49,305 bases of DNA, taken from positions 1 to 49,305 of the forward strand of contig ONNR01000026.1 of assembly GCA_900319235.1 (NCBI GenBank), in the 5' to 3' direction. Positions 23,373 to 32,967 of the stretch are shown piece by piece. Numbering within the stretch: position 1 is the stretch's first letter; every line of letters starts with the position of its first letter. The position numbers were made by a program, and so were the translations under genes. This DNA comes from an uncultured Prevotellaceae bacterium (GTDB lineage: Bacteria > Bacteroidota > Bacteroidia > Bacteroidales > UBA3663). The notes under the pieces were generated by a model. The model was not told where the DNA came from. It searched no databases and saw nothing but the letters and a program-made list of their open reading frames with translations.

Positions 23373-26300
23373 ATGAAACTGCATATATTGACTACTGCGT
23401 TGATTCTGGCTGCTGCCTTCGTCTCTTCGACACAGGCAGCACCATCAACTACGTCCTTAGCAGCGCTCCCCTCCTACCGCATCATAAAAGAGCTCGACGA
23501 ACTTCCCTTCAAGGAAGTCACCGACCTCGTTTACGACAGCGATGGTCTGCTTTGGATGGCCACGCGCAATGGACTTTACTGCTACGACAACTATCGTATA
23601 CGTCCTTATCGTCGCGATGGGCGTCACCCCGATATGCTTTCCGACAATGAGGTGAAGCGCGTGACCGAAGACCGCCAGCAGCGCATCTGGATAGCCACAG
23701 CACAAGGTTTGGACCGATTGGACAAGCAGACGGGACACATAGAGCACCTTGTACCGACGAAAAGCCAGATACGTAGCATCACAGAACTCATGGTGACACG
23801 TGAGGGAACCATTTGGGTGGCTTCTGATGACGGGTTCTTCTATTATCTGCCTGACGACGACGTGCCTCATCCCGTTCGCATCCTCAATAATCGAGGTGAA
23901 CCGATCAGATACAGCCAGTGCATGATGGAAGACCACCGAGGGCACATCTGGCTGGGCACCTGGGCAGACGGACTGTTTCGCTACGATCCACACAGCGGCG
24001 AGATAATCCAATATCCCCAGATGAACAGCCGCAACTCCGCCCACGTGCTGCTCGAAGACGACCACAAGCGCATCTGGGTGGCTGGATGGGCCAGCGGCAT
24101 CCATGTGCTCGAGAATGCGTGGGATATGAACCGCCTATCCTGGAAGACCTTTACGGAACCCGACCTGATTGGCGATATAACCTACAGTATGACCTTCGAT
24201 GCAGAGCGTCATCAGATTCTGATAGGCTCCTCACGAGGTATGACCATTGCAGACACCGAGCGCATCGGAACTTTCCACAAACTCACAGATCCGAACGACG
24301 GACATCCCATTCCCGGCGTGGAGATAACGGGCATTGAGCAAAGCAAGGATGGGCAAACATGGGTCAGTATGATTGGTCAGGGCGTAGCGGCCATCGAACC
24401 CGACCAGGCGCATTTCGGACATTCCACACTCGAGAGTTCGCGCAAATACTTCAAGACCTCTTCCGTCAGAAGCATCTATGCGGACCGTCACCAACGCCTT
24501 TGGCTTGGCATCGGCACACAAGGACTTGCTGTACAGGATCTGAAGACAGGCAAGACCTACAACTGGAACGAAATACCAGCCTTGAGCAGGACACACCAGA
24601 CCATGTCGACGGTCTATGCCATCACCGAGACTTACGATGGGCACATCTGGGTGGCCAACTTCGGTTCCGAAATCATGGAGATAGTCCCGCCCAAGGAAGG
24701 GGAGGATATTCGCAAGCTCACAGCTACCATCTATCAATCTGCCTCTACCCCATTTGCGCCATCAGACCGAATCTTCACCCTCTTCGAAGACCGCAACGAC
24801 AACCTATGGTTTGGTGGCACAGGAGGTGCCGTGATGCGTCGTCCAGATGGCTCCATCCTCCGTCTCGATACCGTGCAGATGGACCCGAAGCACAAGATGA
24901 AGGACCTTGAAGTTCAACGGATTGCTCAGAGTTCCGACGGCAGCCTGCTGCTGGCAGCTCTCCACGCTGGTGTCTATCGTATGACAAAACGTGATGGAAA
25001 ATGGGGCGTGCAATGTTTCAATGCAGAGAACGGAGGCATTGGCGACAACGAGATACAAAGCCTCTGTCTCGACAAGCAGGACAGACTGTGGGCAGGCTCG
25101 AAGAACGGTGATCTCTACGTGCTCTATCCGGGAAGCAAGCGTTTCCGTTCGGTAAAGGAAGACTGGCATCTGCCCGGAGCTTCGATCAACTTCATCATCG
25201 AGGACCGACGCACCATGCCTACACGCGAAGGCCAGCACAGCCTCTGGGTTGGAACCAACGAGGGGCTGCTCCAAATCATCACGAGTCTCGACCTGGCGAC
25301 CACACGCGTAATTCATTACAACGAAGAGGATGGCCTGCTTGACAACTATCTCATACGAAGCTCTGCCACCTCCGACTATGATGGCAACATCTACTTCGGC
25401 ACGCACCAAGGTTATAATTTCTTCAATGCCGAACAACTTGCGCAAGACAAGGAACGCAAACATCGTGTTTCCATCAGTGAATTGCTCGTGGAGGACACGC
25501 CTTGGCAGGAACTGCCCGTAGAAGAAAAGAGCAAGATCTCAGACTTTGACCCAAGATACACCAAGAAGCTGACCTTCACGCACAATCAAAGCCAGTTCAC
25601 CCTGGAATTTGCTCAAACAGGCTTCACACACAAGAAGGAAATACAGTTCGCCTACAAGCTCGACGGCTATGACGAAGGATGGCGCTACGCATCAGGCAAC
25701 CTCCCACAAGCCAGTTACAGCAACCTTCCTGCAGGCGACTACACCTTCCTGCTATGCAGCGCACACCACACCTACTCCAGTGGGAGCTCCAACCCCACCA
25801 ACGATGACGATGTGCTTAAAATTGACATCACCATCCTTCCCTCCTGGTGGGAGACAAACACTGCCAAGCTGATTTATGCACTGCTGGGCATCCTTTCTGT
25901 ATTGCTTCTGCAGAAAGGCTTCCGGATACTGAAAGTTCGCTACAAGCAACTCTTGATACGAGCGCGAGAACGTGCCGCCATCCGCAAGGGAGAAATTATT
26001 CTCAAGCCTGGCAAACCCGATGTCACCGATGCCGACAAGGACTTCATCAACCGTGCCATCGCATGCATCAACAATCACCTGAGTGACCCGGACTACGACC
26101 AGCAGCGATTCCTCGATGATATGGGCGTGTCGAAAGCTACCTGTTTCCGCAAACTCAAGGCCATGACCGGACAGAGCTATACCAACTTCGTCCGCGACAT
26201 CAAGATGAAGGCTGCCATGAAACTGCAGCAGGAGAATCCCAACATCCGCATCTCCGATCTGGCCTATGCCGTCGGTTTCAGCGACCCGAAATACTTCTCG

Positions 26301-26390
26301 GCGTGCTTCAAGAAATATTATGGCAAGCTTCCTTCTGAAATCACCGAAGATAAACCAAACAAGAATCCCGACAATAAAGAAAATTCATAA
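23373..26390 (+). CDS. SusR-like membrane regulator: propeller sensor plus AraC HTH
   Basis: A 1005-residue inner-membrane regulator. After a signal (MKLHILTTALILAAAFVSSTQA) the periplasmic part is built of two-component-propeller repeats, seen as recurrent LW-M/I-AT-x-N/Q-GL, IWIAT, IWLGT, IWVA and LWAGS blades (residues ~50-640). A Y_Y_Y domain follows (~715-800, YKLDGYDEGW). One transmembrane helix, KLIYALLGILSVLLLQKG (~832), leads to a cytoplasmic AraC-type DNA-binding domain at ~890-995 (VSKATCFRKLKAMTG; ISDLAYAVGFSDPKYFS). There is no histidine kinase or receiver domain, unlike hybrid two-component systems, so sensing is coupled directly to DNA binding as in SusR. It is transcribed towards the SusC gene and is its likely activator. 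Confidence 0.92.
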   Translation: MKLHILTTALILAAAFVSSTQAAPSTTSLAALPSYRIIKELDELPFKEVTDLVYDSDGLLWMATRNGLYCYDNYRIRPYRRDGRHPDMLSDNEVKRVTEDRQQRIWIATAQGLDRLDKQTGHIEHLVPTKSQIRSITELMVTREGTIWVASDDGFFYYLPDDDVPHPVRILNNRGEPIRYSQCMMEDHRGHIWLGTWADGLFRYDPHSGEIIQYPQMNSRNSAHVLLEDDHKRIWVAGWASGIHVLENAWDMNRLSWKTFTEPDLIGDITYSMTFDAERHQILIGSSRGMTIADTERIGTFHKLTDPNDGHPIPGVEITGIEQSKDGQTWVSMIGQGVAAIEPDQAHFGHSTLESSRKYFKTSSVRSIYADRHQRLWLGIGTQGLAVQDLKTGKTYNWNEIPALSRTHQTMSTVYAITETYDGHIWVANFGSEIMEIVPPKEGEDIRKLTATIYQSASTPFAPSDRIFTLFEDRNDNLWFGGTGGAVMRRPDGSILRLDTVQMDPKHKMKDLEVQRIAQSSDGSLLLAALHAGVYRMTKRDGKWGVQCFNAENGGIGDNEIQSLCLDKQDRLWAGSKNGDLYVLYPGSKRFRSVKEDWHLPGASINFIIEDRRTMPTREGQHSLWVGTNEGLLQIITSLDLATTRVIHYNEEDGLLDNYLIRSSATSDYDGNIYFGTHQGYNFFNAEQLAQDKERKHRVSISELLVEDTPWQELPVEEKSKISDFDPRYTKKLTFTHNQSQFTLEFAQTGFTHKKEIQFAYKLDGYDEGWRYASGNLPQASYSNLPAGDYTFLLCSAHHTYSSGSSNPTNDDDVLKIDITILPSWWETNTAKLIYALLGILSVLLLQKGFRILKVRYKQLLIRARERAAIRKGEIILKPGKPDVTDADKDFINRAIACINNHLSDPDYDQQRFLDDMGVSKATCFRKLKAMTGQSYTNFVRDIKMKAAMKLQQENPNIRISDLAYAVGFSDPKYFSACFKKYYGKLPSEITEDKPNKNPDNKENS

Positions 26391-26491
26391 TTTCATCTTG
26401 TTTCACGTCTAAATTCAGTTCATTTTTCACATATTTTAGGTTCTTGAAACAATTTTCCACCTAATTGTAACAATTATTTCCTAATTAAATT

Positions 26492-26539
26492 AACAATAGA
26501 CTACCTTTGCACCATCAAAATTGCGGGTAGTCTATTGTT
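26492..26539 (+). promoter_or_regulatory. Perfect 14-bp dyad over the SusC promoter
   Basis: AACAATAGACTACC at 26492-26505 is exactly mirrored by GGTAGTCTATTGTT at 26526-26539, with a 20-base spacer. The right end of the first arm is part of the -7 box TACCTTTG (26502-26509), so the dyad straddles the likely transcription start. No TTTG is present at the usual upstream distance, which would suit an activator-dependent promoter. It is probably an operator, perhaps for the adjacent SusR-like protein. Should transcription start upstream, it could act instead as a leader hairpin. Confidence 0.6.
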
Positions 26540-26603
26540 GTTTTTGAACAATAAGCCCCAGAGATTTACACAACACATAATATTAACTTTAAACAAGGTA
26601 CTA

Positions 26604-29600
26604 ATGGAAAAAATTAGTCGAAAACTTACTGAAGGCTGGAAGATGCTACTTGGCATCCTGCTCTTCTGCTTCGTTATGGCCATTTCGCCAGCGTATGCAC
26701 AGAACACCACTGTCAAGGGTGTAGTAAGAGATGCAATGGGTCCGACAGCGGGTGCTACCGTTGTTCAAAAAGGGACCAACAACGGAACCATCACCGACCT
26801 TGATGGTAATTTCGAGATTAGTGTTCCCGCCAATGCTGTCCTCGTCGTCAGTTTTGTAGGCTTGGATTCGCAAGAGATTCCTGTGGCAGGCAAGAAGTTT
26901 ATCGAAGTAACCCTTTCGGGCAATGAGGAACTTGAGGAGGTCATCGTCGTTGGTTACGGTACCCAGAAGAAGTCCGACATCACCGGCTCAGTTGCCTCGG
27001 TTGACAAGGCTCGTCTTTCTAAACTTCCTGTCACCAACGTGCTGCAGGCTGTTCAGGGTGCAACTGCCGGTGTAACCATTTCGCAGGGCAGTTCGATACC
27101 TGGTGATGCTCCTTCTGCACTTGTGCGTGGACGCAACTCCATCAATGCAGGTACAGGTCCTTACATTGTTGTCGATGGTGTGCCCATCTCGAAGAGTGGC
27201 GGTTCATTGAATGACATCAATCCTGGCGACATCGAATCGATGGAAATCCTGAAGGATGCCTCTGCTACCGCCATCTATGGTACCAATGGTGCCAATGGTG
27301 TCATCCTTATCACCACCAAGCATGGCAAGGAAGGCAAGCCCTCTATCAGTTATAACGGCTATGTCGGCATTGAGGATTTTGCCAACAAGATGGACTTCTG
27401 CAATGGTGCACAGATTACGCAGCGCTACAAGGATTATGTGGCTCAGAATGCTGGCGAGACCATGTACAATGACTATGTCAAGAACCAAGGCGAAGCCGCT
27501 GCTCAGGCCGCAGGACAGGAAACTGACTGGATCTACGACATGGTTTCACGCACAGGTATCATTCAGGACCATAACGTTACCATCAATGGTGGAGCTGAGA
27601 AAGTAAAGTACTTCATCTCGGGTGACTATCTGACCCAGAAGGGTGTATTGAAAGGCTTCAACTACAAGCGTTATTCACTTCGTCTGAACATTGACGCCGA
27701 CGTTACTGACTACCTGAAGATTGGCACAAACACCTACATCGTAAGCCACAACCGCGATGGCGGCCGTGTGAACTTCCTGATGGCTGAAGCTATGTCGCCT
27801 TATGGCCAGGTTTACAATGAGGACGGCTCGTACTGCATTTACCCAATGGCTTCGGAGAACCTCTTCTTCAACCCCATGCGTGACGTAAACCAGGATCATG
27901 AGCGTCGTCAGTGGAACATCAACCTGAATGGTTACGCCGACCTCGATTTCGGCCATATTTGGGCGCCACTGAAGGGTCTCCACTACAAGTTCAACTTCGG
28001 TTACTCTTACGTTCCTAAGCGCGAAAGTTACTATAATGGAGCTGAGCAGAACAATCTTAACGGATATGGCGAAATCTTCAATGCCGAAACACAGAACTAT
28101 ACGGCTGAGAACATTTTGAGTTGGGCTCGTGATTTTGGCAAGCATCATATCGACCTGACTGCCCTCTATGCTTCCTCGCGAAGGAAGTATCACGATAACA
28201 CGGCGGCAGCCAGCAAATTCATCAATGACGAATTATTGTGGCACAACCTTGGTGGTGGCGGCACTCAGGTAGCAAAGTCTAAGACCGAACTATACACCAC
28301 CGTTTCCCAGATGGGTCGTATCAACTACTCCTATGATAGCCGCTACCTTTTCACCGCTACCGTTCGTCGAGATGGTTCATCGGTGTTCGGTGATAACATC
28401 AAATACGGTACGTTCCCTTCGGTCGCTTTAGGTTGGAATATTGCCAACGAAGCGTTTATGGAGGGCACTAACGATTGGCTGAACAACTTGAAACTTCGCC
28501 TCTCCTATGGTAAGGCAGGTAACGAGGCTATCAACGTTTACGAGACCCTTTCCAAGATGACGAATGCAGCACTTGCTCTTGACGGAGCTTCATACACCGC
28601 CCTCTATCCCAACAGTCGCATGGGCAACTCCGGATTGAGCTGGGAGTCCACCCAGTCGTTCAACGTCGGCGTAGATTTCGGGTTCTTGAACAACCGCATC
28701 AACGGTAACATCGACTTCTATACATCAAAGACCACCGACCTGCTTCTGCAGCGCAACCTGCCTAAGATCTCCGGTTATTCGAATGTATATATGAACATGG
28801 GTGAGACAGCCAACAAGGGTCTCGAGATCACCATCAATTCGAAGAACATCTCGACGAAGGACTTCACATGGAGCACCTCTCTCGTTTGGTCGTGGAACAA
28901 GAATGAGATCAAGGACCTCTATGGCGACGGCAAGGATGACCTCGGCAACCGCTGGTTCATCGGACATCCAATCAGCGTCATCTACGACTATGAGATGGAA
29001 GGCATCTGGCAAAAGGATGAGATCGAACGTGGTGACCATCTGAATCATGATCCTCAGGCTCAAGCTGGTGATGTCAAGATTCGTGACATCGATGGAGATG
29101 GCAAGATTACTCCCGAAGGTGACAAGACCATCCAGGGTCAGACCTCTCCAAAATGGATTGGCGGCTTGACCAACACCTTCTCATACAAGAATATTACCTT
29201 GAGCATCTTCATCCAGACCGTACAGGGACTGAAGCGCAACAATTCGCTGCTGGCTATGGCAAGCGATGAGATGGGTCGCCGCAACAGTACCCTTGAGGTA
29301 GGATATTGGTCGGAAAGCAATCCAACCAACGAATTCCGTTCATTGAGCAAGACCTCAAACCGTTGGGGCTACGGATTCCCACGTGATGCAAGCTTCACTC
29401 GCGTAAAGGACATCACGCTGAGTTATCAATTCCCTGCCAAGATCACCAAGGCTCTGAACATCAACGCGCTGACCATCTATGCCAGCGGACGCAACCTCTT
29501 CACCTTCACCGACTGGATTGGATGGGACCCCGAGTCTGACATCACTCAGCGTGGATGGGGCGGCTACGAGAACAACTACCCAATGACAAAGAGCATGGTG

Positions 29601-29624
29601 TTCGGCCTCAACGTTACATTCTGA
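26604..29624 (+). CDS. SusC-family TonB-dependent glycan importer
   Basis: The outer-membrane importer of the polysaccharide utilisation locus, 1006 residues. The signal peptide ends at ISPAYAQ. A CarboxypepD_reg domain occupies ~36-110 (VKGVVRDAMGPTAGATVVQKG, ITDLDGNFEI). The TonB box/SusC signature EEVIVVGYGTQKKSDITGSV follows at ~112-130, then the plug (VTNVLQAVQGATAGVTI, RGRNSINAGTGPYIVVDG, DIESMEILKDASATAIYGTN). The barrel ends MVFGLNVTF. ATG 26604 is chosen because upstream open codons include the promoter dyad. With SusD it forms the pedal-bin pair that binds and imports oligosaccharides. Confidence 0.97.
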   Translation: MEKISRKLTEGWKMLLGILLFCFVMAISPAYAQNTTVKGVVRDAMGPTAGATVVQKGTNNGTITDLDGNFEISVPANAVLVVSFVGLDSQEIPVAGKKFIEVTLSGNEELEEVIVVGYGTQKKSDITGSVASVDKARLSKLPVTNVLQAVQGATAGVTISQGSSIPGDAPSALVRGRNSINAGTGPYIVVDGVPISKSGGSLNDINPGDIESMEILKDASATAIYGTNGANGVILITTKHGKEGKPSISYNGYVGIEDFANKMDFCNGAQITQRYKDYVAQNAGETMYNDYVKNQGEAAAQAAGQETDWIYDMVSRTGIIQDHNVTINGGAEKVKYFISGDYLTQKGVLKGFNYKRYSLRLNIDADVTDYLKIGTNTYIVSHNRDGGRVNFLMAEAMSPYGQVYNEDGSYCIYPMASENLFFNPMRDVNQDHERRQWNINLNGYADLDFGHIWAPLKGLHYKFNFGYSYVPKRESYYNGAEQNNLNGYGEIFNAETQNYTAENILSWARDFGKHHIDLTALYASSRRKYHDNTAAASKFINDELLWHNLGGGGTQVAKSKTELYTTVSQMGRINYSYDSRYLFTATVRRDGSSVFGDNIKYGTFPSVALGWNIANEAFMEGTNDWLNNLKLRLSYGKAGNEAINVYETLSKMTNAALALDGASYTALYPNSRMGNSGLSWESTQSFNVGVDFGFLNNRINGNIDFYTSKTTDLLLQRNLPKISGYSNVYMNMGETANKGLEITINSKNISTKDFTWSTSLVWSWNKNEIKDLYGDGKDDLGNRWFIGHPISVIYDYEMEGIWQKDEIERGDHLNHDPQAQAGDVKIRDIDGDGKITPEGDKTIQGQTSPKWIGGLTNTFSYKNITLSIFIQTVQGLKRNNSLLAMASDEMGRRNSTLEVGYWSESNPTNEFRSLSKTSNRWGYGFPRDASFTRVKDITLSYQFPAKITKALNINALTIYASGRNLFTFTDWIGWDPESDITQRGWGGYENNYPMTKSMVFGLNVTF

Positions 29625-29673
29625 TGAATATTTGAGTAATTGAAGATTTGAATAATAGAAATACACGAGAGTT

Positions 29674-31350
29674 ATGAAAATCAAGAATATCATATACAGT
29701 GCATCTGTTGCCACCATGTTGGCCATCGGCCTTTCCGCTTGCAGCGACAGCTATCTCGATGAAAACTTGTTTTCACAATATGGCACAGATGTTACAGACG
29801 TGAACGCCAAGCTTATCGGCCTACACTATAAGTATGCTGCCCTCTGGGGCATGTCCAGCCGTCAGGGATTCACCGGCATCTGGCAGGACGGCACCGATGT
29901 GGGTGCCCCTGGCGATACCGAGGGTGTTGAGGTTCCTTTCTTCCAGTATGGTTCATTGAACGCCGAGAATGGTGGTGTCAGCTTCCTTTGGGAAAACCTC
30001 TACAGCATCATCAACAGTGCCAACATCATCATCAACACCGAAGGAGTGGATCCTGCAGCTAAAGGAGAGGCAGAATTCTTCCGCGCCTACAGTTATAACC
30101 TGCTCGTAACCCTTTGGGGCAATGTACCCCTTATCACCGAGAGCAAGGCTGAGCCACGCACCGACTTCACTCGCAACGCTGTCTCAGAGATTGATGCAGT
30201 CATCACCGCCGACCTGAACGATGCAATCGCCAATCTGCCGGAGGTGGGCAAAACTGCTACTGAAAGCCGCATCAACAAGGACTGTGCCCGCATACTGGCT
30301 GGCGAGGCCTTCAACCGTATGGGCAAGTACAGCGAGGCAGAGGCTGCTGTCAGCGCTACCATCAACAGCGGCAACTACAAACTCATCGACAAACGTTACG
30401 GCGTATTTCTCGCCGACAACGGCGACTACTACAGCGACATGTTCCGCTGGGGTAATCAGCGCCGTTCGCAGGGCAACACCGAGGGTATCTGGGTGTTCCA
30501 GATGGAGTTCAACCGCGACGTGACGGGTGGTACCATCGACAACCCACAGCAACGTCGTAACTGGGTGGCAGCATTCCACAAGATCAACGGTATGGTAAAC
30601 GCCGATTCCATTGGAGGCCGCGGCAATGGCCGTCTCCGCCTGAGCAACTATGTGAAATACGCCATCTACAAGGAAGGTGATATTCGCAATTCGAACAACA
30701 ACATCCGTCGCATCCTGTACTACAACAAGCCTGGTTTCAGCGCCGACATTTATGTAAAGGACGGTTTCCGCGTGGATGAGGGAACTGCCGGAGCACAGAA
30801 GATCTCCGTGAAGACGGGTGACCGCGCCTACTGGACTGTGAACGACACCCTGAACGTAATGTATCCACACACCACCAAGTGGGGCGGCTACGACCCAACC
30901 GACGATTTCGGTTATGCCCTCGTGAAGGACTGGCCAATCATGCGTCTTGCTGATGCCTATCTGCTCCGTGCCGAGGCTCGTATCATGCAGAACAACATGT
31001 CGGGTGCAGCCGAGGACATCAACGTACTGCGTGACCGTGCATTCAAAGCCTATCGCGAAGAAACTGGCAACGCCACAGCCGGAGCTGTCACTGCTGCCGA
31101 CATGAGCTTGGATTTCCTGCTTGACGAACGCATCCGCGAGCTCGTTGGCGAGGAGAACCGCCGCTACACCCTCTGCCGCACAGGCAAGTTGGCTGAGCGC
31201 GTTCAGATGATAATGTCAAAATATGCTGAGGCTACCCAGAGCAAAGCCATCACCGGTTTTGATGCCAACAAGCACTGTCTGCTCCCAATTCCTCTGTCGG
31301 AGATACAGCTGAACAAGGATGCTGAGCTTCAGCAGAATCCCGGTTATTAA
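29674..31350 (+). CDS. SusD/RagB-family glycan-binding lipoprotein
   Basis: The surface lipoprotein lid of the importer, 558 residues. The signal ends LSAC (Cys23). AEFFRAYSYNLLVTLWGNVPL is the conserved RAYxYxxL..xyGdVPL helix of the SusD family. ADLNDAIANLP and INKDCARILAGEAFNRMGKY are the TPR-like helices. The C-terminal RagB segment includes MRLADAYLLRAEA, LDFLLDERIRELVGEENRR and LLPIPLSEI...NPGY. It lies 49 bases after the SusC gene, the usual order. The ligand cannot be read from the sequence. Confidence 0.96.
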   Translation: MKIKNIIYSASVATMLAIGLSACSDSYLDENLFSQYGTDVTDVNAKLIGLHYKYAALWGMSSRQGFTGIWQDGTDVGAPGDTEGVEVPFFQYGSLNAENGGVSFLWENLYSIINSANIIINTEGVDPAAKGEAEFFRAYSYNLLVTLWGNVPLITESKAEPRTDFTRNAVSEIDAVITADLNDAIANLPEVGKTATESRINKDCARILAGEAFNRMGKYSEAEAAVSATINSGNYKLIDKRYGVFLADNGDYYSDMFRWGNQRRSQGNTEGIWVFQMEFNRDVTGGTIDNPQQRRNWVAAFHKINGMVNADSIGGRGNGRLRLSNYVKYAIYKEGDIRNSNNNIRRILYYNKPGFSADIYVKDGFRVDEGTAGAQKISVKTGDRAYWTVNDTLNVMYPHTTKWGGYDPTDDFGYALVKDWPIMRLADAYLLRAEARIMQNNMSGAAEDINVLRDRAFKAYREETGNATAGAVTAADMSLDFLLDERIRELVGEENRRYTLCRTGKLAERVQMIMSKYAEATQSKAITGFDANKHCLLPIPLSEIQLNKDAELQQNPGY

Positions 31351-31463
31351 TTATAATAACTTAGTTTCTAGGTTTAGTTAATAATAATATGTGTGTAATC
31401 GGGAGAGGTGTCATGCGAGGCAATGCCCTCAAAGGCACCTCTCCTTTTCACAACCCTTATAAT

Positions 31464-32885
31464 ATGAAAAAACACAACATTTTGCTCTCCGTCACCCTTC
31501 TCGTCCTGATGCTGGTGGCTGTTCCCGTTTCTGCGAAAAAGAAGGTTGTCAAGACGCCTTCCGACCGCGAGGTCTGGACCACCCTGCTCTATCGTATGGC
31601 TCAGCCTGTGCTTGAACCGATGGCTGAGGGACGTCTGCAGCAAGTGATGACCTACGAGAACGGCAATCTTGAAGTGTCGCCCACCTGGGACGGACGCAAC
31701 AAGAAAGTCACCTATATGGAGGCTTTCGGCCGCCTGATGGCTGGTCTTGCCCCCTGGCTTTCGCTGCCCGATGACGAAACTCCAGAAGGACTGCAACGCA
31801 AGCAGCTGCGCGAATGGGCGCTCAAGGCCTACGCCAATGCCGTCGATCCTGCCAGCCCAGACTATCTCGGCTGGGGCTCGGGTGGACAGACTTTGGTCGA
31901 TGCTGCCTACGTTGTCGAAAGCTTCCATCGCGGATGGGACGCCCTTTGGGAACCACTCAGCGTCGAGACCAAACTGCGTTATGTGCGCGAGATGCAGAAG
32001 CTCCATCGTTACGACCCACCTTATCAGAACTGGTTCCTCTTCTGCGGTATGGAAGAGTGCTTCCTCATGAAGGCCGAGGCTTCACTCAAGAAGGCTGGCG
32101 TCGATCTCCAGAAGGAAGGTTTTGACGGCCCACTTTACGACGCTTTCCGCATCAAGACGGCTGTCAATAAGGCCGAGGAATGGTATATCGGCGATGGCTG
32201 GTATGCCGATGGTCCGTCGTTTGCCTTCGATTACTACAATTCGTACGTCATCCATCCGATGTATGCCGAATGTGTCGAGATGGTCTGCGACGTACAACCC
32301 AATAACAGTTACCTTATTCATAGTGTCGATCCTGTGACCTACAAGACACAAGGTCCCACCTATCGTCTCGGCGTGATTCGTGAACGTATGCAGAAATTCA
32401 GCTGCATCCTCGAACGTATGGTTTCGCCCGAAGGCACCTATCCCGTCTTCGGCCGTAGCATCCCCTATCGCCTTGCTGTCTTCCAGCCTTTGGCCATGAT
32501 GGCCTGGCAGAAACGTTTGCCCAAGCAGCTCACCAACGGACAAGTGCGTGCAGCCATCACCGCTGTAATGAAGCGAATGTACGCTGCCGACCTTTACGAA
32601 CTCGGTCTTTCGTCCACTCCGGCCACTACTCCGACCAACTTCAACAAGGGCGGATTCCTGACCATCGGTTTCGTGGGTTCGCATCCCAATGTAGCTGACG
32701 TTTATACCAACAACGGTTCGCTCTACATGACCACACTTGCCTTCCTGCCCCTTGGCTTGCCAGCCGACGACCCATTCTGGACCGATCCCGCAGAGCCCTG
32801 GACCTCCAAGAAGGCCTGGGAAGCCGAAGACTTCCCGAAGGATCACAAGTGGCACATCAACAAGCAAATCCTCTATTGGGAATAA
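31464..32885 (+). CDS. DUF2264 family protein, probable exo-acting glycosidase
   Basis: A secreted (alpha/alpha)-barrel protein of 473 residues with signal MKKHNILLSVTLLVLMLVAVPVSA. DUF2264 hallmarks are TYMEAFGRLMAGLAPWL, QNWFLFCGMEECFL and WYIGDGWYADGPSFAFDYYNSYVIHP, whose Asp/Tyr/His-rich stretch is the likely active site. I recall that DUF2264 proteins have been linked to beta-glucuronidase family GH154, but treat that as a lead. In this locus it sits between SusD and a GH105 enzyme, supporting action on uronic-acid side chains. The upstream ATG at 31389 would put 25 polar residues before the signal and is rejected. Confidence 0.85.
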   Translation: MKKHNILLSVTLLVLMLVAVPVSAKKKVVKTPSDREVWTTLLYRMAQPVLEPMAEGRLQQVMTYENGNLEVSPTWDGRNKKVTYMEAFGRLMAGLAPWLSLPDDETPEGLQRKQLREWALKAYANAVDPASPDYLGWGSGGQTLVDAAYVVESFHRGWDALWEPLSVETKLRYVREMQKLHRYDPPYQNWFLFCGMEECFLMKAEASLKKAGVDLQKEGFDGPLYDAFRIKTAVNKAEEWYIGDGWYADGPSFAFDYYNSYVIHPMYAECVEMVCDVQPNNSYLIHSVDPVTYKTQGPTYRLGVIRERMQKFSCILERMVSPEGTYPVFGRSIPYRLAVFQPLAMMAWQKRLPKQLTNGQVRAAITAVMKRMYAADLYELGLSSTPATTPTNFNKGGFLTIGFVGSHPNVADVYTNNGSLYMTTLAFLPLGLPADDPFWTDPAEPWTSKKAWEAEDFPKDHKWHINKQILYWE

Positions 32886-32907
32886 TGAGTAATTCCTTTA
32901 TCCTAAA

Positions 32908-32941
32908 TTCGGAGTACTCGGAGTATTCAGAATACTCCGAA
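32908..32941. repeat. CGGAGTATTC palindrome with 10-bp repeats
   Basis: TTCGGAGTAC, TCGGAGTATT, then the inverse CAGAATACTCCGAA. The centre CGGAGTATTC-a-GAATACTCCG is a perfect 21-bp palindrome. It is a minimal version of the 10-bp inverted-arm elements, without a separate core, placed 22 bases after the DUF2264 stop. Confidence 0.7.
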
Positions 32942-32967
32942 AAATAGAGACAAAAAAACATAGCCTC

